A stretch of DNA of 64,000 nt from G016234445 sp964438865 (GTDB lineage Bacteria; Chloroflexota; Dehalococcoidia; Tepidiformales; Tepidiformaceae). The stretch lies in contig CAYTMI010000007.1 in assembly GCA_964438865.1 (NCBI GenBank), positions 1 to 64,000 on the forward strand, read 5' to 3'. Position numbers and translations under genes: made by a program. Of this stretch, positions 1 through 8,214 are shown piece after piece. Position 1 is the stretch's first letter. The number at the start of each line of letters is the position of its first letter. Under the pieces are notes generated by a model. The model saw nothing but the letters and a program-made list of their open reading frames with translations. It was not told the origin of the DNA and did no database searches.

Positions 1-55
1 CAATTGTCCCCACGTTTACGTGCGGCTTCGTCCGTTCAAATTTCGCCTTCGCCAT
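1..55 (-). CDS. tuf: Elongation factor Tu, N-terminal fragment (cut by window edge)
   Basis: Reading the minus strand from 55 to the window edge gives 18 codons, MAKAKFERTKPHVNVGTI, the invariant N-terminus of EF-Tu, which brings aminoacyl-tRNA to the ribosome. It lies 38 bases downstream of fusA, the standard last position of the str operon. An AAAGG ribosome-binding site sits about 10 bases before the ATG. The rest of the gene lies outside the window. Confidence 0.93.
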   Translation of the reverse strand, partial: MAKAKFERTKPHVNVGTI

Positions 56-93
56 CGCTGGTAGCCTTTCTCTCTGGTGGAGCCTGTGTAGGG

Positions 94-2175
94 TTAGACC
101 GCGCCGACTGCCTGCTTCGTCAGCGAGGCAGCGATGTTCTTGGGAACTTCTTCATAGTGGTCGAACTCCATGCTGTAGCTCGCCCGGCCCTGGGAGAGCG
201 AACGGAGGTCGGTGGAGTAGCCGAACGTCTCTGCGAGTGGCACATGGGAGTGGACGATCTGCGTCTTGCCCATGGAATCCGTACCCATGATGATCCCGCG
301 CCGGCTGTTGATGTCGCCGACCACCGACCCGAAGTAATCCTCCGGGCAGCGGACTTCGACCTTCATGATCGGCTCGAGAATGACGATCCCCGCTCGCCTC
401 GCTGCTTCCTTCACGCCGATCGAGCCGGCGTTCTTGAACGCCATTTCCGAAGAGTCGACGGAGTGCATGGACCCGTCGAGGAGCGTGACCTTCACGTCGA
501 GCACCGGATAACCGGCGAGGATGCCGCCCTGGAGCGCTTCCCGGGCGCCTGCTTGCACCGCCGGGATGTATTCCTTGGCAACGGAGCCGCCCACGATCTT
601 GTTTTCGAAGACGAAGCCCATGCCGCGCTCGAGCGGCTCAACTTCGAGTTCGACCACGCCGTATTGGCCCCGGCCGCCGCTCTGGCGGACGAACCGGCCC
701 TCGGCACGGGCCTTGTGGGTGATCGCCTCGCGGTAGCTCACCTGGGGACGGCCGACGTTCGCCGCCACCTTATGTTCGCGGAACATCCGGTCGACGATGA
801 CTTCGAGGTGGAGTTCGCCCATGCCCGAAATCAGGGTCTGGCCGTTCTCTTCGTCGAAAGTCCAGTGGAAGGTGGGGTCCTCCTCGCTCATCTTCATGAG
901 CGAGTCGCCCATCTTGTCCTGATCTTCCTTGCTCTTCGGTTCGAGAGCGACGCGGATGACCGGCTCAGGGAAGGTGATGTTCTCGAGGATCACGGGGTGA
1001 TCCTGGCTGCAGAGCGTGTCGCCAGTGAACGTCTTCTTCAGGCCCACCGCCGCAGCGATGCCGCCCGCGTAGATAGCGTCGACTTCTTCCCGCTGGTTCG
1101 CGTGCATCCGGAGGACGCGGCCGACGCGCTCGCGCTCGCCCTTGGTGGCGTTGTAGATGTTTTCGCCAGCCTTGAGGACGCCGCTGTAAACGCGGAAGTA
1201 GGCAAGGCGGCCGACGTAGGGGTCGGACACGATCTTGAAGGCGATCGCGCTGAGCGGCTCGCCGTCGTCGGGCCGGCGAATGACCTCGCCGCCGTGCTTG
1301 GGGTCGATGCCCTTCACCGGCGGGATGTCCACCGGGCTCGGGAGATAGTCCACGACGGCATCGAGGAGCAGCTGCACGCCCTTGTTCTTCAACGCCGAGC
1401 CGCAAAGGACCGGCGTCGCAAGGTTGTGCAGCGTCGCCCGGCGAATGGCCTTCCGCAGTTCGTGCGGGCCGACTTCGTGCCCTTCGAGGTAGCTGATCGC
1501 GATCTGGTCGTCGACGTTGCCGATGCCTTCGACAAGTTTCTCACGCGCTTCCCTGGCCTGCTCCAGCATGTGGGCCGGGATCTCGCGGCGGTCCGGCTTG
1601 TCGCCCTTGTCGCCGCCAAACCACCACCAGCACATCTCCACCAGGTCAATGCAGCCATCGAAGTCTGCCTCGAAGCCGACGGGAAGCTGGATCGTCACCG
1701 GGTTCGCGCCAAGACGGTCGACCATCATGTCGATCGTCCGCCAGAAGTCGGCGCCGGTGCGGTCCATCTTGTTGACAAAGCAGATGCGCGGGACGCCATA
1801 GCGGTCAGCCTGGCGCCACACGGTCTCCGACTGCGGCTCCACCCCGGCAACGGAGTCGAAGCAGACAACGCCCCCGTCGAGGACGCGGAGGCTGCGCTCC
1901 ACCTCGGCGGTGAAGTCGACGTGGCCTGGCGTGTCGATGATGTTGATGGAGTGGCCGTTCCATTCGGCCGTGGTCGCGGCGGCGGTGATGGTGATCCCTC
2001 GTTCGCGCTCCTGCTCCATCCAGTCCATCGTGGCGCTGCCTTCGTGGACTTCACCGATCTTGTACGTCTTGCCGGCGTAGAAGAGGACGCGTTCGGTCAC
2101 GGTCGTCTTGCCCGCGTCAATGTGGGCAATGATCCCGATGTTCCGGATGCGTTCGATCTCGATAGGGCGGGGCAT
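94..2175 (-). CDS. fusA: Elongation factor G
   Basis: A 693-residue translational GTPase that drives ribosome translocation; the length is normal for EF-G. The P-loop AHIDAGKTT begins near residue 17, followed by the DTPGH G3 motif and the NKMDR G4 motif. EF-G domains II to V follow, ending in the elongation factor C-terminal fold. It is third in the str operon, 36 bases after rpsG and before tuf. A long open frame on the opposite strand (4 to 2931) is a compositional shadow. Confidence 0.98.
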   Translation of the reverse strand: MPRPIEIERIRNIGIIAHIDAGKTTVTERVLFYAGKTYKIGEVHEGSATMDWMEQERERGITITAAATTAEWNGHSINIIDTPGHVDFTAEVERSLRVLDGGVVCFDSVAGVEPQSETVWRQADRYGVPRICFVNKMDRTGADFWRTIDMMVDRLGANPVTIQLPVGFEADFDGCIDLVEMCWWWFGGDKGDKPDRREIPAHMLEQAREAREKLVEGIGNVDDQIAISYLEGHEVGPHELRKAIRRATLHNLATPVLCGSALKNKGVQLLLDAVVDYLPSPVDIPPVKGIDPKHGGEVIRRPDDGEPLSAIAFKIVSDPYVGRLAYFRVYSGVLKAGENIYNATKGERERVGRVLRMHANQREEVDAIYAGGIAAAVGLKKTFTGDTLCSQDHPVILENITFPEPVIRVALEPKSKEDQDKMGDSLMKMSEEDPTFHWTFDEENGQTLISGMGELHLEVIVDRMFREHKVAANVGRPQVSYREAITHKARAEGRFVRQSGGRGQYGVVELEVEPLERGMGFVFENKIVGGSVAKEYIPAVQAGAREALQGGILAGYPVLDVKVTLLDGSMHSVDSSEMAFKNAGSIGVKEAARRAGIVILEPIMKVEVRCPEDYFGSVVGDINSRRGIIMGTDSMGKTQIVHSHVPLAETFGYSTDLRSLSQGRASYSMEFDHYEEVPKNIAASLTKQAVGAV

Positions 2176-2211
2176 GAGTCTCCTGGAACCTTCCTGGCCG
2201 GGCGGGGCGCC

Positions 2212-2682
2212 TTACCAGCGGTAGTGGACGAAGGCGCGGTTCGCCTCCGCCATGCGGTGGGTGTCGTCGCGCTTCTTGATCGCGACGCCGGTGTTGTTGG
2301 ACGCGTCCAGCAACTCGCTGGCGAGGCGCTCGGACATCGAACGGCCTCCCCTGGCGCGCGCCGAACCGAGCAGCCAGCGCATGGCGAGGGCAAGCCTGCG
2401 GTCCGGGCGAATCTCGACGGGGACCTGGTAGGTCGCCCCGCCAACGCGGCGCGGCTTCACTTCCAGGACTGGGGTTGCATTGCGGACGGCCTGGCTGAAC
2501 ACGTCGACCGGGTCGCGGCCCGTTTGGCCCTGGATGCGGTCAAACGCGCTATAGACCACGCGCTCGGAGGTGCTCTTCTTGCCGCGCGTCATGAGCTTGT
2601 TGATGAGCACCTGGACCTGCACGTTGTTATAGCGCGCGTCAGGCGGCGTAGGTCGCCGTTCAGGCCGGTTGCGTCGTGCCAT
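2212..2682 (-). CDS. rpsG: 30S ribosomal protein S7
   Basis: A 156-residue protein that begins MARRNRPERRPTPPDARYNN and continues through the S7 core motif LINKLMTRGKKS, so it is a full-length uS7. S7 nucleates assembly of the 30S head and in many bacteria represses its own operon by binding the S12-S7 mRNA region. It lies between rpsL (43 bases upstream) and fusA. Confidence 0.98.
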   Translation of the reverse strand: MARRNRPERRPTPPDARYNNVQVQVLINKLMTRGKKSTSERVVYSAFDRIQGQTGRDPVDVFSQAVRNATPVLEVKPRRVGGATYQVPVEIRPDRRLALAMRWLLGSARARGGRSMSERLASELLDASNNTGVAIKKRDDTHRMAEANRAFVHYRW

Positions 2683-2725
2683 GGTTCCGTTACTCCCGAA
2701 TCTCTTTCACGCGTTAAGAACCGGC

Positions 2726-3166
2726 CTACTTGCGGCGGCCGGCTGTCTGGGCATTCTTGCGAGTGCCGTACTTGCTGCGCCCCTGCTTCCGGTTGTTCAC
2801 ACCGGTCGCATCGAGGGCACCACGGACGATGTGGTAGCGGACGCCGGGAAGGTCCTTCACGCGGCCGCCGCGGACCAGCACCACGGAGTGCTCCTGCAGG
2901 CTGTGGCCTTCGCCCGGGATGTAGGCCGTGACTTCGATCCCGTTCGAAAGACGGACGCGGGCCACCTTGCGGAGGGCCGAGTTCGGCTTCTTCGGCGTCT
3001 GGGTCCGCACCTGGGTGCAGACGCCACGCTTCTGGGGAGAGCCACGCCCGACTTCCTTGCGGAGGCGGCCCGTGTGCGAGTTGAAGCTGAAGAGCAGCGC
3101 CGGAGCCCCCGACTTCTTGCCCTTCGGCGTGCGGCCCTTGCGGACCAACTGGTTGATGGTCGGCAT
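2726..3166 (-). CDS. rpsL: 30S ribosomal protein S12
   Basis: The frame stays open upstream to 3325, but S12 homology begins at the ATG at 3166 with MPTINQLVRKGR, giving 146 residues. That is at the long end for S12, because the C-terminus carries a basic tail rich in Gly, Arg and Lys. The decoding-centre segments PKKPNSALRK and the PGVRYHIVRG region are present. S12 sits in the ribosomal A site and is the classic site of streptomycin resistance. It opens the str operon. Confidence 0.97.
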   Translation of the reverse strand: MPTINQLVRKGRTPKGKKSGAPALLFSFNSHTGRLRKEVGRGSPQKRGVCTQVRTQTPKKPNSALRKVARVRLSNGIEVTAYIPGEGHSLQEHSVVLVRGGRVKDLPGVRYHIVRGALDATGVNNRKQGRSKYGTRKNAQTAGRRK

Positions 3167-3250
3167 TCCTGCTTCCCCTATGAGCTGAGCGGTAAGGGTT
3201 GTCGGCCCCACTCGCGTGGAAGGTGATCCCTTCCGTCGAATTCTTCTGGG

Positions 3251-3280
3251 CACGAAAACAGGCCGAAAAGCCTGTTCGTG
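3251..3280 (-). promoter_or_regulatory. Hairpin in the str operon leader
   Basis: An inverted repeat with 7-base arms AACAGGC/GCCTGTT around a 6-base loop is extended by CACG/CGTG after a two-base bulge. On the transcribed (minus) strand the stem is followed at once by TTTCG. It lies in the untranslated leader, about 85 bases before rpsL. It could be an attenuator or a protein-binding site; the short T run makes strong intrinsic termination uncertain. Confidence 0.5.
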
Positions 3281-3384
3281 AACAGCGCCCCGGCTCGCCC
3301 TGCGGCCAGGACCGTCTTCAAGCACTCAGCTTTGCGACCCGCCAAGCTCTCTCAAGCTGGCTCGTCAATAAGCGCCGAAGGATA

Positions 3385-3412
3385 AGACTAGCACAGGACG
3401 ACAAACTGTCAA
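3385..3412 (-). promoter_or_regulatory. Predicted sigma-70-type promoter of the str operon
   Basis: On the minus strand a perfect -35 TTGACA (3412 to 3407) is followed after 16 bases by TAGTCT (3390 to 3385). Transcription would start near 3378, giving a leader of about 210 bases before rpsL. The perfect -35 fits a highly expressed ribosomal operon. Confidence 0.65.
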
Positions 3413-3736
3413 CTTGCGGGGGACTTCCCGGCCCCGGCTGCACTGGCCTCGGCCCGGCCAGCGGGCGCACGCCTCTGCACCTATTTTTCCACCCAACGGT
3501 CCAGCGCGCCACCCTTGGCTCCGCCCCCTCCCTGGCCGTTATTCCCTGTAGGCGAACCCTCCTGACCAGAGGGTCGCCGGCGACAATGTCCTCCCCGTCG
3601 CAGGGGGCGCGGTCTGCTGACCACAGGCCGCCCCCCACCCCAACTCCCCCTCTGCTGCAAGAAGAACGTTGCCTCCGGGAGCCTCGCGTGCCACCATACG
3701 GGCGGTGGCGCGCCTGCGAGACGCAGAGGAGTCCCT

Positions 3737-4558
3737 GTGACGTACCCAACCGTTGGTCAGGACGAATTCCCGGCAGTCTGCCCGTACCTCGGGCTCGCCG
3801 ATGACGCGGACTCCCACGCGACTTACGCGACGGAGGCCCATCGCTGCTACCGGCTTCCCAGCCCCACTCGCATCGCCACCGGCCACCAGGAAAGCTACTG
3901 CCTCGGCGAAAGCCACACCCAGTGCCCGGTCTATCGCGGCGAGGGCATCCCGAAGACTGCTCCTCCACCCGCCGGAGCCCCGCCACCTCGCGCCGAACAG
4001 GTTGTCCCCGTCGCACCGCCGCGTCCGGCCCGCCAGCCTCGGCCAGCGCCCGGCGACGCTCGCGAACCGCGCCGCCGTCCCGCGCCCGGCACCGTCGGGC
4101 CGCGCCCCCGTGCCGGTGGGATCAGCATGCCCGTGGCCACGATAGGCCTCTTCGCCGGCGCCATCCTCGTCATCATTGTGGCTTTCCTCGTCCAGCAAGC
4201 CCTGAGCGGCGACGACAACGGGGGAGTTTCCCCCACGGACGCCGTCGCGACTAACGCCGCCGCGACGAAGACGGCCTCCACTGGGAAGACTCCCACGACC
4301 GCGGCCACCCAGACGCAGCAACCCGGCACTCCCGGGACCGGCACCGCCACCAAGCCTGCCACCACCGGCACCCCCGGGACGCCCGGCACCACCACCCCGG
4401 GCACCGGCGCCAAGACCTACACCGTCAAGGCCGGCGACTTCTGCGGCACGATCGCGGAGGCACACAACGTCACCCTCGCGGCCTTCATGGCCGCGAACCC
4501 GGAGATCGACGCAACTTGCTCGAACCTGAAGATCGACCAGGTCGTGAAGATCCCCTAG
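3737..4558 (+). CDS. Single-pass membrane protein with cysteine motif and C-terminal LysM domain
   Basis: A 273-residue protein starting at GTG behind a GAGGAG site. The N-terminus (about 1-65) has four cysteines (15, 37, 55, 63) in two segments, CPYLGLADDADSHA and SYCLGESHTQCPVY, which look like a small metal-binding or disulfide domain. A proline-rich stretch, one membrane segment (about 132-154) and a Thr/Gly/Pro-rich linker follow. The last 48 residues form a LysM peptidoglycan-binding domain (YTVKAGDFCGTIAEAHNVTL). The cysteine domain would be cytoplasmic and LysM external. I have no experimental function for this architecture. Its TAG stop shares the palindrome CTAG with the stop of the opposing yqeK gene. 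Confidence 0.8.
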   Translation: MTYPTVGQDEFPAVCPYLGLADDADSHATYATEAHRCYRLPSPTRIATGHQESYCLGESHTQCPVYRGEGIPKTAPPPAGAPPPRAEQVVPVAPPRPARQPRPAPGDAREPRRRPAPGTVGPRPRAGGISMPVATIGLFAGAILVIIVAFLVQQALSGDDNGGVSPTDAVATNAAATKTASTGKTPTTAATQTQQPGTPGTGTATKPATTGTPGTPGTTTPGTGAKTYTVKAGDFCGTIAEAHNVTLAAFMAANPEIDATCSNLKIDQVVKIP

Positions 4559-5205
4559 CAGGGTTCTCCGTCTCCGCCCCACGCCTGTTCGTTCACCCTG
4601 CCCGGGAGCGCCCGGTCGATGTGGTGTTCGCGCACCCATTCCTCCCGGGCCTGCCAGTGCCCGGGATGCGACATCCAGCCGTGCCGTCGCTCGTCTACCC
4701 ACTTCCAATCGGCCCATGCCAGCAGCGCCAGGTCCAGATCGTGGCGGGCGGCACGCCGGATCTCCGCGAACACAGGGACTCGCCCTCGCTTCCGCCGCTC
4801 CACCTTGTCGGCGACGAGGATGACTTTCGCGATGGTGCTCATGCGCGCGAGGCCGAGCGTGTGGTCGCGCACGGCCGCCAGCGCTTCCTCGTCGGTGACC
4901 GCGAACCGCTCCCGCAGGACAGCGGCGGCGATCGGCCCGTGGAGGAGGACCGGGCTGGCCTCATCCGCCACGGTCACCGGGACCCCCGCCTCGGCGGCCA
5001 GCCGAAGTTGGTCCTTCGGCGGAAACGACCGGAAGAGGTCGTGTCCCCAGGTGGCAAGTTCGACTCGCTCCGGGTCGACATCCCAGCGGGCCGCGAGGTC
5101 GAGCGCTTCCACAAGCACGCGCTCGACGTGGCGGATGAGCCCCTCAGGCCGTGCTTCGAGTTCTCGCCTGATGGCGGCAATCTGTTCTGCGACGGGCTGA
5201 CCCAT
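4555..5205 (-). CDS. yqeK: YqeK-like HD-domain phosphohydrolase (predicted Ap4A hydrolase)
   Basis: A 216-residue HD-superfamily protein. Metal-binding signatures are HVERV near the start, the HD pair in ATWGHDLFR, a His in LLHGP, DHTLG, and the Asp in ILVADKVE. This order, with DHTLG and VADKVE, matches YqeK, which hydrolyses diadenosine tetraphosphate to ADP. The ATG overlaps the TGA of the upstream HIT gene by one base, so the two are translationally coupled. Because HIT proteins also cleave dinucleoside polyphosphates, the pair suggests a nucleotide-alarmone clean-up unit. It is somewhat longer than typical YqeK at the C-terminus. Confidence 0.8.
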   Translation of the reverse strand: MGQPVAEQIAAIRRELEARPEGLIRHVERVLVEALDLAARWDVDPERVELATWGHDLFRSFPPKDQLRLAAEAGVPVTVADEASPVLLHGPIAAAVLRERFAVTDEEALAAVRDHTLGLARMSTIAKVILVADKVERRKRGRVPVFAEIRRAARHDLDLALLAWADWKWVDERRHGWMSHPGHWQAREEWVREHHIDRALPGRVNEQAWGGDGEPC

Positions 5206-5546
5206 CAGCCTTCGGGACCGAGCTTGCGGCCGCCCAGCAAGTGCAGATGCAGGTGGAAGACGGTCATGCCGGAGTTGTCGCCGACGTTGAAGGCGAGCCG
5301 GTAGCCCGCGTCATACACCCCTTCGACCCTCGCCACCTCCGTCGCCAGCGAAAAGAGCCCTGCCAGCATCTCGCCATGGGTCCAGCCGATGTCCTTCGCG
5401 GTGGGCACGTGAAGGCGAGGGATGATCAGCGCGTGCACGGGAGCCCGCGGGTTGATATCGCGGATGGCGAAGGCGTGGTCGTTCTGGGCAATCTTCTCGA
5501 CCGGGATCTCCCCGGCGGTCATGCGGCAGAAAAGGCAGTCGGCCAT
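5205..5546 (-). CDS. HIT-family nucleotide hydrolase/transferase
   Basis: A 113-residue histidine-triad protein. It opens with the zinc-type motif CLFCRM and ends with the HIT signature HLHLHLLGG, where the His residues carry out nucleotidyl transfer. The family (HinT-like) hydrolyses AMP-lysine, phosphoramidates or dinucleoside polyphosphates. The open frame extends upstream to 5606, but homology starts at the ATG at 5546. That ATG has no Shine-Dalgarno but has TACAAT exactly 7 bases upstream, so the message is probably leaderless. Its stop overlaps the yqeK start. Confidence 0.9.
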   Translation of the reverse strand: MADCLFCRMTAGEIPVEKIAQNDHAFAIRDINPRAPVHALIIPRLHVPTAKDIGWTHGEMLAGLFSLATEVARVEGVYDAGYRLAFNVGDNSGMTVFHLHLHLLGGRKLGPEG

Positions 5547-5553
5547 GGCCGCG

Positions 5554-5559
5554 ATTGTA
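5554..5559 (-). promoter_or_regulatory. Predicted -10 box of a leaderless promoter (HIT-yqeK)
   Basis: TACAAT on the minus strand ends 7 bases before the HIT ATG, so transcription should begin at or next to the start codon. It gives HIT-yqeK a promoter independent of the men genes upstream. No clear -35 was found. Confidence 0.55.
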
Positions 5560-5624
5560 GCGCGTCCACGGCACCGGGGGGCACCCTTCGCCCCGCCTCG
5601 CAGCATTGAGAGGTGGGAGCGGCG

Positions 5625-7079
5625 CTACGCCCGGAACAATTCGCGAACCAGCCGACGCTGGACCTTGCCATTCGCGGTCATCGGCAGTTCTTCGACGACC
5701 ACGAACCGCCGCGGGCGCTTGTAGGCAGCAAGCCGGTCTTCCAGCCAGCCGTCGAGCGCTGCGGTGTCGAACCCCGGCTCGGCCACCAACGCCGCAGCCA
5801 CCACCTGTCCCCAGCGTTCGTCCGGGAGGCCCACCACGGCCGACGCCCGGACGGCCGGATGCCCCGCCAGGATCGCCTCCACCTCCGCCGGGTAGACGTT
5901 CTCCCCGCCCGACACAATGAGGTCGTCGCGGCGGTCGAGCACGTAGAGGAAGCCGCCGGCGTCGAGGCGGCCGATGTCGCCGGTGTGGAGCCAGCCATCG
6001 CCGCCGCGGGGCTCGACCCGGCCATCGCGCCAGTAGCCGGGCGAGACGGTCGCTCCCCTGACCAGGATTTCGCCCGGCTCGCCCGGCGGCGAATCAAGGC
6101 GCATCTCCGTCGTCACCAGTGGCTTGCCGGCGGAGCCCAGGTGCGAAAGCGCGTCCGCGGGCGCGAGCGTGGCCACCTGGCTCGCTGCCTCGGTCAGGCC
6201 ATAGGTCTGGACCACCGGGAGGCCGCGTCCGATAGCCCGGCGGAGCAGGTCTTCGGTGGCCGGGCCGCCGCCAACGAGCACGCATCGCACCGAGGGCGGG
6301 AACGGCCGGTCATCGGCGAGAAGCATGCGTTCGAGCATCGTCGGGACCACGGACAACAGCGACACGCCGTCATCACGCAGTGCCCGGTTCACCGCGGCTT
6401 CGTCGAACCGCTCGTGGATGACCGCGGTCGTCCCATAGATGACACTGCGCAGCAGGATTGAGAGGCCGCCGACGTGGAACAGCGGCATGCAGGCCAGCCA
6501 GCGGTCGCCGGGATTGACGCCGATGTTGAAGGCCGAACCGGCGGCGCTGGCCCAGTAGTTCCCGTAGGTCAGGGCCGCGCCCTTCGGCCTGCCGGTCGTC
6601 CCGGACGTGTAGATGATGCTGTGGACGTCGCCGGGCGAGTGCGTCTCCCTCGGGGCCAGGGCCGCGCCCCCCGTGGCCGGCAGCACCAGCGGTGGCCGAA
6701 TCCCGGCACGGGTCGAGGCGGCGGAGGCATCGGCAGCGGTTTCCGCTGTGCAGACGAGAACGGCGGCCCCGGCGTCGGTAAGCTGGTAGGCAAGTTCGTC
6801 CGGCGTCAACCGGAGGTTCAGGGGCAGGAGGACGGCCCCCACCTGCATCGCGGCGTGAACGACCTGGGCGAAGGCCAGGGAATTGCCCGCCAACAGGGCG
6901 ACCACCCACCCCGGCCCAGCTCCCTCGGCCGCGAGGGCACCGGCCAGCCGCAGTGCCCAGCCATGCAGTTCCTGATAGGTGACGGCCTCGCGCTCCGTGA
7001 CGATTGCTGGGTGGTCCGGGAGGACAGCAGCACGGTGTGACAGCCAGTCGGGGAGCAGGGGGGACTCGCTCGTGGTCAT
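5625..7079 (-). CDS. menE: o-Succinylbenzoate-CoA ligase (AMP-forming)
   Basis: A 484-residue ANL-superfamily ligase that activates o-succinylbenzoate to its CoA thioester in menaquinone synthesis. The A3 P-loop SIIYTSGTTGRPKGAAL is near residue 165, the A5 motif QTYGLTEAAS near 295, the A7 motif WLHTGDIG near 360, and a C-terminal NGKVQRR Lys segment follows. The family alone could include other acyl-CoA ligases. The assignment rests on its place as last gene of menF-D-H-B-C-E, with a 4-base ATGA overlap to menC. Confidence 0.92.
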   Translation of the reverse strand: MTTSESPLLPDWLSHRAAVLPDHPAIVTEREAVTYQELHGWALRLAGALAAEGAGPGWVVALLAGNSLAFAQVVHAAMQVGAVLLPLNLRLTPDELAYQLTDAGAAVLVCTAETAADASAASTRAGIRPPLVLPATGGAALAPRETHSPGDVHSIIYTSGTTGRPKGAALTYGNYWASAAGSAFNIGVNPGDRWLACMPLFHVGGLSILLRSVIYGTTAVIHERFDEAAVNRALRDDGVSLLSVVPTMLERMLLADDRPFPPSVRCVLVGGGPATEDLLRRAIGRGLPVVQTYGLTEAASQVATLAPADALSHLGSAGKPLVTTEMRLDSPPGEPGEILVRGATVSPGYWRDGRVEPRGGDGWLHTGDIGRLDAGGFLYVLDRRDDLIVSGGENVYPAEVEAILAGHPAVRASAVVGLPDERWGQVVAAALVAEPGFDTAALDGWLEDRLAAYKRPRRFVVVEELPMTANGKVQRRLVRELFRA

Positions 7080-8206
7080 GCCCGCACTTCCCGCCAGGGG
7101 GCGGTAGCGAAACGCTCCAACGCAGGCTCATCGAGGGCAACGCCGAGGCCTGGGCGGGCGGTCAAGCGGACGCTCCCGGCTTCGACCGCGGGCACCCCGG
7201 TAACGATCTCGCCGTCGAGGTAGTCCAGGGTCGCGAGTCCGTGGGGCATCATCCGGCCGGCGATCGAGGCGGCGAGGTGCATCGCCACGGCGGTGCCGGG
7301 CCCGGCGTCGAACATGGTCGTGACTACGACCGGGTTGCCCGCCCCGGCAGCGGCACCAATCATCCGGCGGGCTTCGTCGAGACCTGTGACCATCGGCTTC
7401 ACCACTGCCACCAGTCCCGCCCCTGCCGCGAACATCTCCCGCACGCTCCCCACCGAGCGGCACGATTCGTCCACGCCAATGAGGAGCGGGGCGGCCTCTC
7501 GCGCCAGCCGTCCCATGGCAGCGATCGCCCGCGGGCCGGGCGGGATCGGCTGTTCCACCATCTCCAGCCCGAGTTCCCGGCAGCGCATGAGCATCCGGGG
7601 GGCGTCGTCGAGGAGCCAGGCTCCATTGGCGTCGGCGCGAAGGCCGATCGCCGGCCCGACAGCCTCGCGCACCGCAAGGAGGCGATCCAGGTCGGCGCCC
7701 GTTCCCACCTTGAGCTTCAGCGTCCGGAACCCCCGGCGGACGTACGCGTCTGCCTCAGCGGCGGCATCGTCCGGTTCCCCGGCGTCGACCACGGCATTCA
7801 CCGCAAGTACTGCCTCAGCCGGGCACTCCCCGCCCCGGAGCCATCGCCAGAGCGGTTGCCCCGCCGACTCTGCCGCTATCGAGGCCAACGCCGTTTCGAC
7901 CCCGCAGCGGAGGGCGGCGGAAGATCCGGGGCTCAGGCCGGGCGGAGGTGTCCAATCCTCGGCACGGGGTAGCGGCCGGCCGGCGAGCATCGCGCCAGCA
8001 CCGGGGCAGACCGCCAGCACCTCGTCGACCGAGCCCCCTCCATACGACGGCAGCGGCGAGGCTTCCCCGATCCCCCGCAGGCCGCTCTCCGTCTCGACCA
8101 CAATCACCAAGCCCGCCCGCTCCCGGAGCGTCCCGTGGGCGGCGACGAACTCCTCCCGGAAAGGGATCGCGAAGGGCCGCCAGGCGAAGCGGGTGACGAT
8201 GGTCAT
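7076..8206 (-). CDS. menC: o-Succinylbenzoate synthase
   Basis: A 376-residue member of the enolase superfamily that dehydrates SHCHC to o-succinylbenzoate. The ATG at 8206 (MTIVTRFAWRPFAIPF) begins the homology; an upstream extension of the frame overlaps menB and is a shadow. Visible are the N-terminal capping domain, the catalytic LKLKVG Lys pair, the metal ligands in ADANG, VEQP and GVDES, and a later VVKPM Lys. It starts 8 bases after the menB stop and overlaps menE by 4 bases. Confidence 0.92.
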   Translation of the reverse strand: MTIVTRFAWRPFAIPFREEFVAAHGTLRERAGLVIVVETESGLRGIGEASPLPSYGGGSVDEVLAVCPGAGAMLAGRPLPRAEDWTPPPGLSPGSSAALRCGVETALASIAAESAGQPLWRWLRGGECPAEAVLAVNAVVDAGEPDDAAAEADAYVRRGFRTLKLKVGTGADLDRLLAVREAVGPAIGLRADANGAWLLDDAPRMLMRCRELGLEMVEQPIPPGPRAIAAMGRLAREAAPLLIGVDESCRSVGSVREMFAAGAGLVAVVKPMVTGLDEARRMIGAAAGAGNPVVVTTMFDAGPGTAVAMHLAASIAGRMMPHGLATLDYLDGEIVTGVPAVEAGSVRLTARPGLGVALDEPALERFATAPWREVRA

Positions 8207-8214
8207 CGAAGGCG

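Larger units (their letters stand above)
3167..3736. other. Divergent intergenic region between rpsL and the LysM gene
   Basis: These 570 bases hold no convincing gene; open frames crossing them on both strands are unlike any family and are shadows. The rpsL-side half contains the str promoter and a leader hairpin. In the other half I see only a GAGGAG ribosome-binding site just before the GTG at 3737, and no clear promoter for that gene. Confidence 0.6.

Noticed and set aside
4..2931. 975-codon open frame on the plus strand antisense to fusA, rpsG and rpsL
   Set aside because: Sequence is an Arg/Asp/Leu/Val/His-rich antisense artefact of GC-rich codon use, opposite three unmistakable genes.
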